A stretch of DNA of 22,188 nt from Labyrinthula sp. Ha (lineage: Eukaryota > Sar > Bigyra > Labyrinthulida > Labyrinthulaceae). The notes under the pieces are model-generated. The model did not search any database, was not told the DNA's origin, and worked only from the letters and a program-made list of their open reading frames with translations. Below, piece after piece: positions 1-11,010 of this stretch. How positions within the stretch are numbered: position 1 is the stretch's first letter; each line of letters starts with the position of its first letter. The stretch is from assembly GCA_015227615.1 (NCBI GenBank), contig JAALGZ010000118.1:1-22188 (forward strand). The letters are read 5' to 3'. The position numbers were made by a program, and so were the translations under genes.

Positions 1-2141
1 GAGATACGGAGAATCTTCGCAAAGTCGATATGAATTCAATATAGTTTTCAACTTTACTAGGAAGAAGTAAATACAATGCTGTGACAATGACCTTTAGTAT
101 ACAATTAATTGTATTCAAATCATGTTGATACCGCGCTACTTTCAAATTAGAAATCATGGTTAGCTTTACGCTTAGAACATGGAAAAACACGAATTAAGGA
201 TTATATGTACTTAATAAAGAGTACTAACTATTGACAGTTCCAAAATATTTCTTGTCTGAAGACAAGGAATCCGCTCAAACAACGTTATTGCATCCGGGAG
301 CACATTTTGTGACAAAAAAAGTTAAATCCTAAGACATAGTAAATATAATATTTTGGAACTAGTTACTTTTTTAGAATGTAGAAACTTGTTAAAAAATGCA
401 GATACCCCAAGTATAGAACATTAGTAGTGATGGTGCGAGCATCGATATACATAGTCGGATCTAGGATAGGTTAAGAAGAAAGCCGTTTAGCTAGGCATCG
501 AGTAAAACAAGTACCGCTTAAAGTTAATCTTACTTATTGCCAAGAAATCACAAAACCTTAAATAGACTGACCCGTGGAAACTTGAGAAACCAAAACGAAA
601 GAAATGGGATATTGAATCACAATTGTTGGTGTATTTGATAGCTCCAACCTCTGTACTCTCTAAGCAGAACTGTAAATTTTAGTTTAAACACCCAAAGATT
701 GTTAACCCAAAGATTCTGCAAAAATTGACTACATTTTTCTTGACTTTAATTTCCGTGACCCCAAATTCATTGATACTTTATTTATTGTTGTATTCTTCAC
801 TTGAATTCTAATGCCCTAGAAAGACGTTCCTGATTACTAAGAGTTACATTGAAAATAAAGAATTGACAGAAAAAAGTCTTGATTATAGAGACGTATACGT
901 GTTAGGAAATGGTTAAAAAGCTTTCTGGTCTATGATTTTTTAGTTTCTGACCGGTCAATTATGCGATTAGTTTAACCCTCTTTACTAATAAACTCCATAC
1001 TCAAAAATTGAGTTCTCCCGAGTGTATGGATGTGTAAGATACGCAAAATATTGCAATAAGAAACTATATTTTTAGCTCATAATTCCGAATTTCAACACCT
1101 AGAATCATATCTTGCTTCAAATTTTAATGTCGTGGAATCCAATAATTCAATCTGTTTTTTAAAACTTTTCATATTTAAGTGCTTCCGCACCTTCGAGAAA
1201 AAAACCCTGGGTTGCTTTTGAATGCTCAGTTTTAAGGACTGGGATTTAGGTAGAACATATTGCTTCTATTTACTGCCCGTAGATTTAATTGAAAAAAAAA
1301 GATGCACTTTTCACCACCACAGTTTTCAATTTTTAATTGAGACCCATAGAATGCCAAAATTTTTTGGACAAAATTTTCATACCCTCATATAATCCTGGAA
1401 AATTATTTAACTCTCGCATTCCAAAATCTTTAAATTTTAACTGTTGCAAGAAGCATTGCAAAGTGAATCATCAATGAGAATCAAATCTCTTTTTTTAGAG
1501 ATTTTATGCGACATCGAGTGAGTTTAATTCAGTCTTGATACCGCATGTAGCAATAAATGTGGTATAAGGAATATAGTCAGGATCTCTGAGTGAACTATTA
1601 CATAATTTAAGCTGAGAAAAGAAAGAAGAGTTAATTCAGGAGCATTTTAAGAGTTTTTAAGGAAATTACAAAGCCTCTGAATGATCATCCTTACTGTCAT
1701 TCCATAACTTATGTCTGATATTTTCCACAACCCTTAGATTGGAAGAGAGGGTCCCTTTTCCAAATATTGTTTAGTTTCTCAATCAATGAAGATACACAGA
1801 TATTTTTTGTCGCAAGTTCACATGTCTCAATTCCTTATTCAACTTTTCTGATGCGCTTACTAATGATTAATAAGGATTTCTTTTAGGAGCTTTGAGGATC
1901 CTTAATAAGGAACTCATTGAGGACTTTGAGTTACATGACCGAGCTTTGAGAATTCTTACAACCTTTAAATGTTTATTTTTATTCAGTTTTGTTTTGAATT
2001 CTAAGTACCTCTACGAAGAATTTTTCTCAGTTGGCACCACTTGATCTTTGAAAACATCGGTACTTTTAAACGGAGTTGCTTTGTGAACCAATTGGAAATT
2101 TCCCAAAAACCATTGCATTTCTCAACACTTTATTCCTAAAC
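1..2141. other. AT-rich non-coding stretch
   Basis: No open frame of convincing length or composition is seen on either strand, and no tRNA or rRNA signature was recognised. The sequence is AT-rich with many homopolymer A and T runs and short words repeated by chance. A CCAATTGG palindrome lies at about 2088-2095, roughly 50 nt before the ATG of the next gene, and could belong to its promoter; no clear TATA box was found there. The left part may hold regulatory DNA or the end of a gene outside the window, but nothing visible supports either. Confidence 0.5.
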
Positions 2142-3022
2142 ATGAGCAAGAATATTTTAAAGAGATTACAGCAGTTTACGTCCGCAAAGCACTGGGGACC
2201 AGATATCGGCGAAACCCCCAGATCAATCAGAGCTAAAAGGTATAGTTTTTGTTGCTGTTAATAGTTAGACGTATTTCATCCATTGGACATGAAAATGATG
2301 TCAATTCCACAGCTCAAACTCCAAAAAGAAGGAAAAAGAAGATTACTTATTCTGAAATGAAGAAAAAGATGTTAAATGATGAAGATACGTCTAAATATAC
2401 GCTTAATACCCCAACAGAATCTCCCAGAAAATCTTCCAGGAAATTAAGTTATACTGCTCAGAAAAGACGAGTCTTAGGAACTAGAAATTCAAAGAAACGA
2501 GAAAATAAAACAAAATCTTTTACTAAAGAGAAACTTCCAGAAGAAATAAAAAAGAGTTTGTTTATTGAAAAAGAGAATGAAAATGTAAATAAAGTAAATT
2601 TGCTCGTTGAGTTTGAAAAAGTTGAGTTAGAGAAAAAGTGTGAAGAAGATGAAGAAAGTGTTGTTTCTGAAGATTCGTTGACTAGGAGAGGCGAGGTTGA
2701 AATCAATAGTTTAGAGAAAATTTTTGAAAAAGAAATTGATGAGCTTGCTATTAGTTTTGCTGAGAAATTTCAGAATAAAGAATTAGCTCTTCTGGCTCAA
2801 AAACACTTTAAGAAAACTCAACATGAACTTTTAGGTTTTCTAGAAAATTGGAATGATAAAAAAGAGATAGATCAGAAAACTATAAGGGCTGAGAATATGA
2901 AAAGCGAACAGGACAGTTATAATCTAAGAAAGCTTGAAGCAAAGCTTGAACTAAAGAAACTTAAAGTGGAAAGAGAAAGAGAAGAATTTTTACGTCGTTG
3001 TAGATTTCAAATGTTTTCATAA
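2142..3022 (+). CDS. Hypothetical basic coiled-coil protein (two exons, 283 aa)
   Basis: I do not recognise the family. Exon 1 is 2142-2239 and exon 2 is 2269-3022, joined across a 29-nt GT-AG intron inside Arg33; together they give 283 residues. The ATG at 2142 is the first Met after an in-frame stop at 2067-2069. The N-terminal third is rich in Lys, Arg, Ser and Thr, with a nuclear-localisation-like cluster PKRRKKK (51-57) and cyclin-dependent-kinase-type sites TPKR (50-53) and SPRK (84-87). The middle is acidic. The last ~95 residues are strongly charged with long helical stretches (ending near KLELKKLKVEREREEFLRR), probably a coiled coil. There is no signal peptide or membrane segment. 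A chromatin, kinetochore or nuclear scaffold role is a guess from composition only. It converges on orfA with only 113 nt between the stop codons. Existence of the gene is fairly sure, function unknown. Confidence 0.7.
2240..2268 (+). other. Ultrashort spliceosomal intron (29 nt)
   Basis: Two open frames abut here and cannot be joined without removing this segment. The exon boundary reads AAAAG|GTATAG and the 3' end TTAATAGTTAG|ACG. Removal restores one frame (AAA AGA CGT ATT) between the basic N-terminus and the rest of the protein. TTAA lies at -11 to -8 from the 3' splice site, a plausible branch point. A nearer AG at 2263-2264 would leave an in-frame TAG, so 2267-2268 is preferred. Confidence 0.75.
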
Positions 3023-3098
3023 TTATGTTTTGTAATCTATTTGTAGAGACTTTGCATATTCCTTAAAGGATAAGCCTTCTCAGTTGTAAAAATCTAAT

Positions 3099-3104
3099 AA
3101 TAAA
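3099..3104 (+). terminator. Candidate polyadenylation signal AATAAA
   Basis: AATAAA lies 77 nt after the stop codon of the coiled-coil gene, in the 113-nt convergent intergenic space shared with the 3' end of orfA. The two transcripts probably overlap at their 3' ends. No equally clear AATAAA is seen for orfA on the minus strand here. Confidence 0.4.
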
Positions 3105-3135
3105 AAGAATTATAAAATGAAATTAATTTTTACGA

Positions 3136-6100
3136 CTAGTTGAATCTAAGGCTACTGTTTAAAGCAATAGAAGCCCTTCCTCTAACAATGACAGACTCTT
3201 CTACAATTTCAAATTTCAGCTTCCACACGTTTTCTTCAGATTTACTTTCCCTGTGTAAGTTTATGGTAACATTTTTGTAGCTACGTTTATTCACATACAA
3301 ACTTCCAAATTCAACATCTTCTAGAGATACGGGTAAAGAAGCAACATCTCGCCCACTTTTAGATAATACAAGACCACTTTGAAAAACAGCATCTAGAACA
3401 ACATCTTCTACCGGGAACCTTTCACTTAAATTGACTTCCTCTTTAAAGATTCTTGCAGATAAGGAACTGCTGTCTTCCTTAACGATAATCTTAGTAATCG
3501 GTTGAAGTCCTTTTAAGTGAAACAAAGTTACTCCATCATATAAGTCTTCTGGAGTCATATCTTTTCCAGACTTGGTAATCGATAATTTCGGCGCGATATC
3601 TGCAGGGTTGGATGAACCAAGTTCAACTATTATCTTATAGCTTGGAACTTTTCTTCCATTAACTTGTTGCTTCATCTCTGCTTTAACCTTGATTGAATCT
3701 TTCGAGGCACTAAGTTCAGTAAGCTTAACAAAAGCATGAACTTGAGAAACATTTTGATCAAATGAAACACCTCGAAAAAGCTTCGCTTCATCAACTTTTC
3801 TAACATACCATCCAGGATAAACTCCCTGAACAGCTGTCAAGATTCTATGCACCACAGATACGAAAGGGACAACCTCTTTTCCTTTTATCTTATGTGCTTT
3901 CAGTGAAGATTTCTTTGTGAAAAATATCGTCTGCTCTGAATTATTTGCGTCTAGTCTCTTATAAGGAATACTTGCCCAATTTCCAACAAGTACTTGTTTC
4001 TTCTCTCCTGCGTTTACAATTATCCTTGCTACTGTTGCAGCACCACTTTGACGATCTATAATCTGAACACCACCCTCAATAAACTTCTTCTTCAATGCTG
4101 GTGTAACCATACCACCATCCCAAGGACCAAAATCAAAAGCTTGAGATACAGTAGCTCTTGGAGCATAAAAATATGCAAGTTTGTTTAACACTTCATTGGC
4201 TATCGAATAATCACTTTGGCCAACATTTCCAAAATATCCAGCCAGAGAAGAGAATAAAACTAAGTTCTTGATCTCACAACCACTAGTTTGAAAACCAGAA
4301 GCTATATTGAAAAATCCATCAACTTTTGTACTATATACCGCGTTGAACTCTTCCATAGTCTTTTGGATAATAAGTTTATCACGTAGAACACCAGAAGCAT
4401 GGAACAACGAGCTCACTTTTACACCTTGAGAAGATAAATCTTTGAATAGTTTCTTCACTGCATCAGCGCTGGTGATATCACAGGAAACATATTCAACTTT
4501 GGTTGCATACTTTCCAATAGAAATAAGATTACTCTTGACTTCAAGAGTTCCTGCAACAGAATTTATCAGTTTTCTAAGTTCACTTGGTCTTACTTTTTCT
4601 CCCTTGGATTTAAAATACGTGATAGCTGCCTTCTGAAGAACACTGGATTCAAAACCTTCTACACCTTGAGCCCACTCTGGAACTTCTTTCAACTGGGATC
4701 TACCAATCAAATAAAAAGTTCCCCCATTTAATTCTTTTGCGAGTTCCGCAATACATAGTGGTGTAATTCCTCTTCCTCCTCCAGCAACTAACCAAACATC
4801 TGAAGCGGATGGTTTTATTGATCTATCAGTATAAGAAGAGAGTCCAGTAACTTCAGGAGCATATCTTTGTCCCTCTGCATCGTAACAAACTTCTTTTCTG
4901 GTATAACTCGGATCACACAGTTCACTCAAAATAAGATCTGCTGCTTTAGCTGAAGAAATCCTATTACTAATGTCAACAGCGCGCAACTGAACCTGTGGCC
5001 ATTCATGTGTAGCTGTCTTAACAAGTCCACATAGTCCGTAAATTTGCAGCTTCTTCAAGTCAGAACCTTGTGCGAAATCATACCCCAAAGTTCCTTCATG
5101 AGAAAACGCAACTAGAACTTTCTTCAAGCTCTTTGTGGCATCCAAACCCATTTTCTTGAAAAGCATCAAAGTTTCTCCAAGAGATTTTTCTTTGACAGAT
5201 GGAACTACGACAACAACATTTGGACCTGAGACGTAGCCACTTGATATGGTTGAACTTGGAATTTTCTTCTTGAACTCAGCTGCTAGAGGTTCATTTCCTA
5301 GATCTACAATATGAATCTTTCCAAGAGATGATAACTCAGATGGCACAGCAAGACAATTATCAATCTGAACAAGTTCAGGAACAGATAAGTTTAACCCGCT
5401 ACTTACTTCCTCTCTAACTTCAAAATCAGTTGAGTCAAATTTATCTGCTGGGATTGCTGTTGGAACCTCAATTGGTTTTGAAACCTCAACAGAACCTTCT
5501 TTACTTCCTGGCGTCGAACCTAAAGTTTAAGACAGTTAAAGGTTAACTACCTTGTGACATCTCATTTTTCAATGCTTCTATAACTTCTCCAACTGTTCGA
5601 GTTCGACTTAGTGCGTCTACATCTTTCGCCTCTACGTTAAGTTGATCTTGTACTTCCGACAAAATTTCTACTCTCTTGATAGAGTCTATACCCAGCTCTG
5701 TTTCAAGCTCCATATCAAGCTCAATCATATCCACTTCGTACCCAGTCTTTTCAGCTAAAACTTCTAGTACTACTTGCTCTGCCTTATTCAACAATCCAGA
5801 ATCAACTGCAGGTGTACTACTACTTGCAACTGGGGCTGAGACTGGTGCAGAAGAAGCACCCATTTCCTTTTTCAAGGCGTCAATTACTTCACCTACTGTT
5901 CTGGTTCGACTCAAAGCATCAACATCCTTCGCTTCTACATTCAGTTGATCCTGAACCTCAGACAGAATTTCAACTCTCTTTATGGAGTCGATTCCTAATT
6001 CAGTTTCAAGTTCCATATCAAGCTCAATCATATCAACCTCATACCCAGTTTTCTCAGCCAAGACTTCTAGAACAACTTGCTCAGCCTTGTTAAGAAGAGA

Positions 6101-9100
6101 ACTATCAACTGCTGGGCTTGAGGAAGCAGGAACAGGAGTGGAAGCGGCTACTGGAGCAGCGCTAGCTGGCACAGATCCCATTTCCTTTTTCAAAGCATCA
6201 ATAACTTCTCCAACCGTTCGTGTTCGGCTAAGGGCATCAACATCCTTCGCTTCTACATTCAGTTGATCCTGAACCTCAGACAGAATTTCAACTCTCTTGA
6301 TGGAGTCGATTCCTAATTCTGTTTCAAGTTCCATGTCTAACTCAATCATATCAACCTCATACCCAGTTTTCTCAGCCAAGACTTCTAGAACAACTTGCTC
6401 AGCCTTGTTAAGAAGAGAACTATCAACTGCTGGGCTTGAAGAAGCAGGAACAGGAGTGGAAGCGGCTACTGGAGCAGCGCTAGCTGGCACATATACTCTC
6501 CTTTTTCAAAGCATCAATAACTTCTCCAACCGTTCGTGTTCGGCTAAGGGCATCAACATCCTTCGCTTCTACATTCAGTTGATCCTGAACCTCAGACAGA
6601 ATTTCAACTCTCTTGATGGAGTCGATTCCTAATTCTGTTTCAAGTTCCATGTCTAACTCAATCATATCAACCTCATACCCAGTTTTCTCAGCCAAGACTT
6701 CTAGAACAACTTGCTCAGCCTTGTTAAGAAGAGAACTATCAACTGCTGGGCTTGAAGAAGCAGGAACAGGAGTGGAAGCGGCTACTGGAGCAGCGCTAGC
6801 TGGCACAGATCCCATTTCCTTTTTCAAAGCGTCAATTACTTCTCCAACCGTTCGTGTTCGGCTAAGGGCATCAACATCTTTCGCTTCTACATTCAGTTGA
6901 TCCTGAACCTCAGACAGAATTTCAACTCTCTTTATGGAGTCGATTCCTAATTCAGTTTCAAGTTCCATATCAAGCTCAATCATATCAACCTCATACCCAG
7001 TTTTCTCTGCCAAGACTTCTAGAACAACTTGCTCAGCCTTGTTAAGAAGAGAACTATCAACTGCTGGGCTTGAAGAAGCAGGAACAGGAGTGGAAGCGGC
7101 TACTGGAGCAGCGCTAGTTGGCACAGATCCCATTTCCTTTTTCAAAGCATCAATAACTTCACCTACTGTTCTGGTACGACTCAAAGCATCAACATCCTTC
7201 GCTTCTACATTCAGTTGATCCTGAACCTCAGACAGAATTTCAACTCTCTTTATGGAGTCGATTCCTAATTCTGTTTCAAGTTCCATGTCTAACTCAATCA
7301 TTTCTACTTCATACCCAGTTTTCTCAGCTAATACAGCTAGTACAACCTCTTCCGCCTTATTCAACAAAGCTGAATTAACTACGGGTGCTGTGGTGGTTGA
7401 TGTTGGCGATGAGGTAGAGCTTGAGGAAGCCCCCATTTCTTTTTTCAATGCATCAATCACTTCTCCAACGGTTCTGGTGCGACTAAGAGCATCTACATCT
7501 TTAGCCTCAACATTCAGTTGGTCTTGAACCTCAGACAGAATTTCAACTCTCTTGATAGAATCAATTCCTAGTTCAGTTTCAAGTTCCATGTCTAACTCAA
7601 TCATTTCTACTTCGTACCCAGTCTTTTCAGCCAATACCTCAAGAACAACCTGCTCAGCACGATTCAGAAGCCCTTGATCAATAACTTTGGCAGGTGTTAC
7701 AGCTTTGGGTGCAGATTTTACCACATTAGCAGCAACTGCATCCGTCTGAATTTCCCTTGGAATTCTCAGCTTAGCCTCACCAGCTTCGGAAAGATTTTCA
7801 AGCAGTCTATCATACTCGCCAAGCATTGACACGATCATTTCACGATGTTTCTTTATAGCTGTAAGCTCAGCACTAGTTGATGTCAAATGTGAGCTAGTTT
7901 CCTCCTTGCTCTCTAACTTCTTTTCTAGTACACTTACCTTTGACTTCAGCAAGTCAATTTCTTCTTCTCTGTTCTTAAGCTTTTGCTCAAACAACTCCTT
8001 ATCTTTAGAGCTCACTGATGGAGATACTCCCTTGAGAAGCGACACAGTTCTTCCGTCGTTCATAATTCTTTCCCTCTCTTTGATTGTCTTAGAAGAAACA
8101 TATGTTGAAGCTTTTAATCTCAGCTGAGTTTTCTTCTTCACACCCAAACCAGCAGCAACTTTGAATTTATTCACTTTAACCCATGGGTCAAAATTCTTAA
8201 ACTCAACTCCAATTACTGCTAACTGCATGGCAGCTTCTCTTAGTTGAAGCTCGCTTCCAGCCTTGCCTCCTTTGCTGTTTACAGAGACAACAGAAACACC
8301 CTCTTTTCCTTTTAAGATACTTTCAACCAGTTTACCAAGTGTATTCTTTGGTCCAAATTCAACAAATACACGAGCACCAGCATCATACATGTTTCTAATC
8401 TGCTCAGTGAACTTAACACTACTTTCCATATGCTTTGAAAGGTTGGAGATAACTTCAGTAGGTGACGAAACTTGTTTTCCAGTTACATTAGAGTAGAACT
8501 TGCAACTTTTTCTTTGCGCAGAAGTTTTCTTTATTGAAGCTGATAACTTGGTGTTTGCAGGCTTCATGTAAGGTGAATGGAAGGCATCTGCAACCTTCAA
8601 CTCGACAACTTTGAACGTTGAAGAAAGTTTTCTTGCTTCTCTTTGAACTGCATCAGCTTCCCCAGTTAAAATAACCTGTTCAGGGGAGTTGAAGTTGGCT
8701 ATCCAAACATTAGCTTCGGATGGTTTAACATCTTCAGCTCCTTTTCCAATTATAGCAAACATCTTTCCTGGCTTGGATCCAGTTGATGTCTCCATCAAAT
8801 AAGCTCTTTGTGCTACAAGTTCAAATGCTGCGGATTCAGATAAAACTCCAGAAGCTATGAGAGCAGAGAGCTCACCCAAAGAGTGTCCAGCATAGAAGCT
8901 TGCATTAAAATTAGCTTGCTTGAACACGTTGTAAGCTCCAAGACTAACAGCGACAGTCGATAATTGAGCGTTCTGAACAGAGCCTAAAGTCTTCGTCTGT
9001 TCTTCAAGAAGCTTTGTTTCGTTGTCATATGGTTTCCTAGGATAAAGTACCGATGATGCCCTAAGATCACATACTTTCTCACTAGATCTGTCGACCTTGT

Positions 9101-10967
9101 TTACTTCGGATCTAAATGTAGGCCAGTTCATAGCAACCTCATCAAACATATGCAAATACTGACTACCCTGTCCACTAAACAAAGCAGCTAGTTTGCTATC
9201 AATGCCCACTTCTCCAGAGGATCTGTAGTATACCTGTTCTCTTGGTAGAACAAAGGAGGCAACCTCGGTAGACTTACTCAATCTAGTCAAAGCTGCATCC
9301 ACCTTGGATTTTAGGTCAACGAAACTAGTAGATACAAATCCAACTCTAGCAGCTGAAACCGGAACAACAATACTTACTCCATGCTTCTTCTCCAAATCGA
9401 GGATTGTGGTGTATTCCTTAGCTTCAACAGTAGTTGCCAAACTCTTCTTGATCTGAGTTAGTTCAGATACAAGCGCTTGAGCGGATCTTGCTCTTACAAC
9501 AAAAATCTTTGGCACTTCATTAACTCTATATGGCTTCTCAACCTCTGCTTCTGCCTCAGTTAGAACTGCGTGATAATTCGCACCTCCAAATCCGAAAGAA
9601 CTTACTCCAGCAATTCTAGCCTTACCACCATCGGTAAACCAAGGCCTACTCTGGGTGTTAATGTAAATTGGCGAGTCTTGAATAAGTGTATTATCATACA
9701 ATACAGGAGGAATCTTCACATTAATTGTTCCTGGTAGCGTTTTGTGCTTAAGAGCCATAATTACCTTAACCATACCTGCAAAACCTGCACATGCTTTCAA
9801 GTGCGCAATTTGACTCTTGATACTTCCAACAGCAATTTGTTCTTGTTTAGCATCTGCTCCAGTAAAAACGTTCTTCAACGCGGTTAGTTCAATTCTATCT
9901 CCCACTGGGGTTCCTGTTCCGTGTCCTTCAATCAAAGAAACATCCTTAGGATCAACTCCAGCTTTCTCATAAGCTCTTCTAATCGCTAGTTCTTGACCAG
10001 ACACGGTTGGAGAATAAATTCCAGATGCTTTTCCATCACTGGAAGAAGCGACGCCATTAATAACACAGTGAATGTCGTCCCCGTCAGCCAATGCATCAGT
10101 GTATTTCTTTAAGACTAACATAACACTTCCTTCTCCAATTAACATCCCTTTAGTATTTTTGTCATAAGCGGTTAACGATTGATCAGTTGAAAAGACAGGT
10201 GTCTTACTAAAGGCCATATACATACCAATTGAGTTATCGGTACAAGTTGCACCACAAATCATAGTTTTACAATTTCCATAAAGAATCTCGTCAATCGCAA
10301 CCTTCAATGCAATCAAACTACTTGCACAAGCAGCATCAACAACACAATTCATACCATCTAAATCGAAAACGTTTGTGCATCTTCCAGCAGTAACATTACC
10401 AAGAAATCCTGGAAAACTGTCTAATCTCCATTCTGGAAAGTTTGCTTTGAACTTTTCTACAGCAAGATCTACATCTTCCTTTGGTAGACCAATTTTAGAC
10501 AAGACTTTTTCAACAACAGTATAATTCATACGTGAGTAGAACTCGTTTGAGGCTTTCTGTCCACCTCCAATCCCTAGAACAACACCAATATTCTTTTTCT
10601 TCTTTGGTGCTCCTTTCTTTTGATGCGAAAACGGATCAATACCGGCGTCTTCCAAAGCTTCCTTAACTTTGAGGAGAGTCAATGTCTGGTTAGTATCAGC
10701 ATCTTCAACTTGGAACATATTCATTCCAAACTCACGTGCATCAAAGTTAAAGTCAGGGATAAATCCTCCCCTTTTACAATATATTTTATCTTTGGTGGTC
10801 TTCACTGGATCATAATACGCAGTGACATCCACTCTATCACTTGGCAAATCAGAGAGAGTATCCAAACCTTCTTTGATAGTTTCCCAACAACTGTTGATAT
10901 TTTCTCCGCCTGGTAAGATCGCAGAGACCCCAATTACAGCAATTCTCTTATCAACGTTTTCTGACAT
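3136..10967 (-). CDS. orfA: PUFA synthase subunit A (KS-MAT-7xACP-KR-DH-like)
   Basis: Thraustochytrid-type polyketide-like PUFA synthase subunit A; with subunits B and C it builds DHA/EPA-type acids from malonyl-CoA. Exon 1 is 10967-5551 and exon 2 is 5519-3136. Domains: ketosynthase, residues ~5-470, with Cys214 in DAACASS, His349 in EGHGTGTP and His389 in KSQIAHLKACAG; malonyl-CoA acyltransferase ~590-890, with FSGQGSQY, Ser696 in GHSLGE and His797; a coiled coil ~985-1045; seven ACPs, each with phosphopantetheine Ser in LGIDSIKRVE; ketoreductase, with Rossmann GGGRGI (~4782), HASGV, and Ser and Tyr of SDYSIANE (~4209); and a dehydratase-like C-terminus with TLFHLKG (~3519) and LDAVFQSG (~3393). 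The length would be about 2,600 residues, against about 2,900 and nine ACPs in Schizochytrium. The start MSENVDKRIAVIG is at the usual KS beginning and sits 36 nt after a TATA box. Oddities are a 31-nt intron and a 2-nt frame break between ACP4 and ACP5; as given the sequence would end after ACP4. In-frame GTG codons at 6490 and 5346 are not real starts. Confidence 0.93.
5520..5550 (-). other. Ultrashort spliceosomal intron in orfA (31 nt)
   Basis: The ACP7 reading frame would stop at MSQGS, while the ketoreductase half lies in another frame that is open back to this point. Removing 31 nt, from ACAAG|GTAGTT to CTTAAACTTTAG|GTTCG, joins CAA G to GT TCG and restores one frame (SQGSTPGSKEG). TTAA lies at -11 to -8 from the 3' end, exactly as in the 29-nt intron at 2240-2268. 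The length is not a multiple of three, so retention would truncate the protein after the ACP array. Confidence 0.8.
5555..7670 (-). repeat. Tandem array of seven ACP domains within orfA
   Basis: Seven near-identical ~80-residue carrier domains, each running from LLN to KKEM(G/S). Cores are at 7670-7431 (ACP1), 7367-7128 (ACP2), 7049-6810 (ACP3), 6731-6492 (ACP4), 6415-6176 (ACP5), 6097-5858 (ACP6) and 5794-5555 (ACP7). Pantetheine Ser codons are at 7557-7559, 7254-7256, 6936-6938, 6618-6620, 6302-6304, 5984-5986 and 5681-5683. The period is 318 nt (106 residues) through the middle of the array, 303 nt between ACP1 and ACP2, and 316 nt between ACP4 and ACP5 because of a 2-nt deletion. Linkers are rich in Ala, Pro, Ser and Thr. 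ACP1, ACP2 and ACP7 are the most diverged at DNA level, as expected when unequal exchange homogenises the centre of an array. Confidence 0.95.
6491..6499 (-). other. Frame-breaking scar between ACP4 and ACP5
   Basis: Where sister units read ATGGGATCT between KKE and VPAS, this junction is altered and 2 nt shorter, so the frame ends at KKESICAS. The sequence on both sides (6184-6490 and 6500-6806) is identical for 307 nt. No GT-AG intron of plausible size restores the frame. It is either a real mutation at a fresh duplication junction or a consensus or assembly error where two identical repeats were joined. I favour the latter because the rest of the gene is intact and the KR/DH half looks under selection. 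Confidence 0.75.
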
Positions 10968-11002
10968 CTTTTTCTTTAGTTTTGTTTTGTTTTAACCGCT
11001 AG

Positions 11003-11010
11003 TATTTATA
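11003..11010 (-). promoter_or_regulatory. TATA box of orfA
   Basis: On the minus strand the sequence reads TATAAATA, 36 nt before the ATG. With initiation 25-30 nt downstream of the box, the 5' leader would be only about ten nucleotides long. The choice-of-anchor B gene has TATAAAG at nearly the same distance (35 nt). Confidence 0.6.

Noticed and set aside
2458-2706. Minus-strand 82-codon Ser/Phe-rich open frame
   Set aside because: Shadow of the Lys/Glu-rich coding sequence on the plus strand.
3136-5346. Stand-alone ketoreductase/dehydratase gene starting at GTG 5346
   Set aside because: The frame is open back to the 3' splice site at 5520, and the domain belongs to OrfA in this family.
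5543-6490. Separate three-ACP protein starting at a GTG
   Set aside because: The GTG lies inside the Ala/Pro linker right after the frame-breaking scar. The segment continues the same array and joins the KR half through the 31-nt intron, so it is part of orfA.
6482-6499. An ultrashort intron to explain the ACP4/ACP5 frame break
   Set aside because: The only GT...AG pairs here are about 13-17 nt and do not restore the downstream frame, and sister units have coding sequence at the same place.
5676-7527. Series of plus-strand open frames of ~90 codons across the ACP array
   Set aside because: They are antisense shadows repeated with the ACP period; the minus strand encodes canonical ACP motifs.
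5555-7670. CRISPR-like periodic repeat
   Set aside because: The 318-nt period, coding frame and pantetheine Ser motifs show it is an ACP-domain array in a eukaryotic gene.
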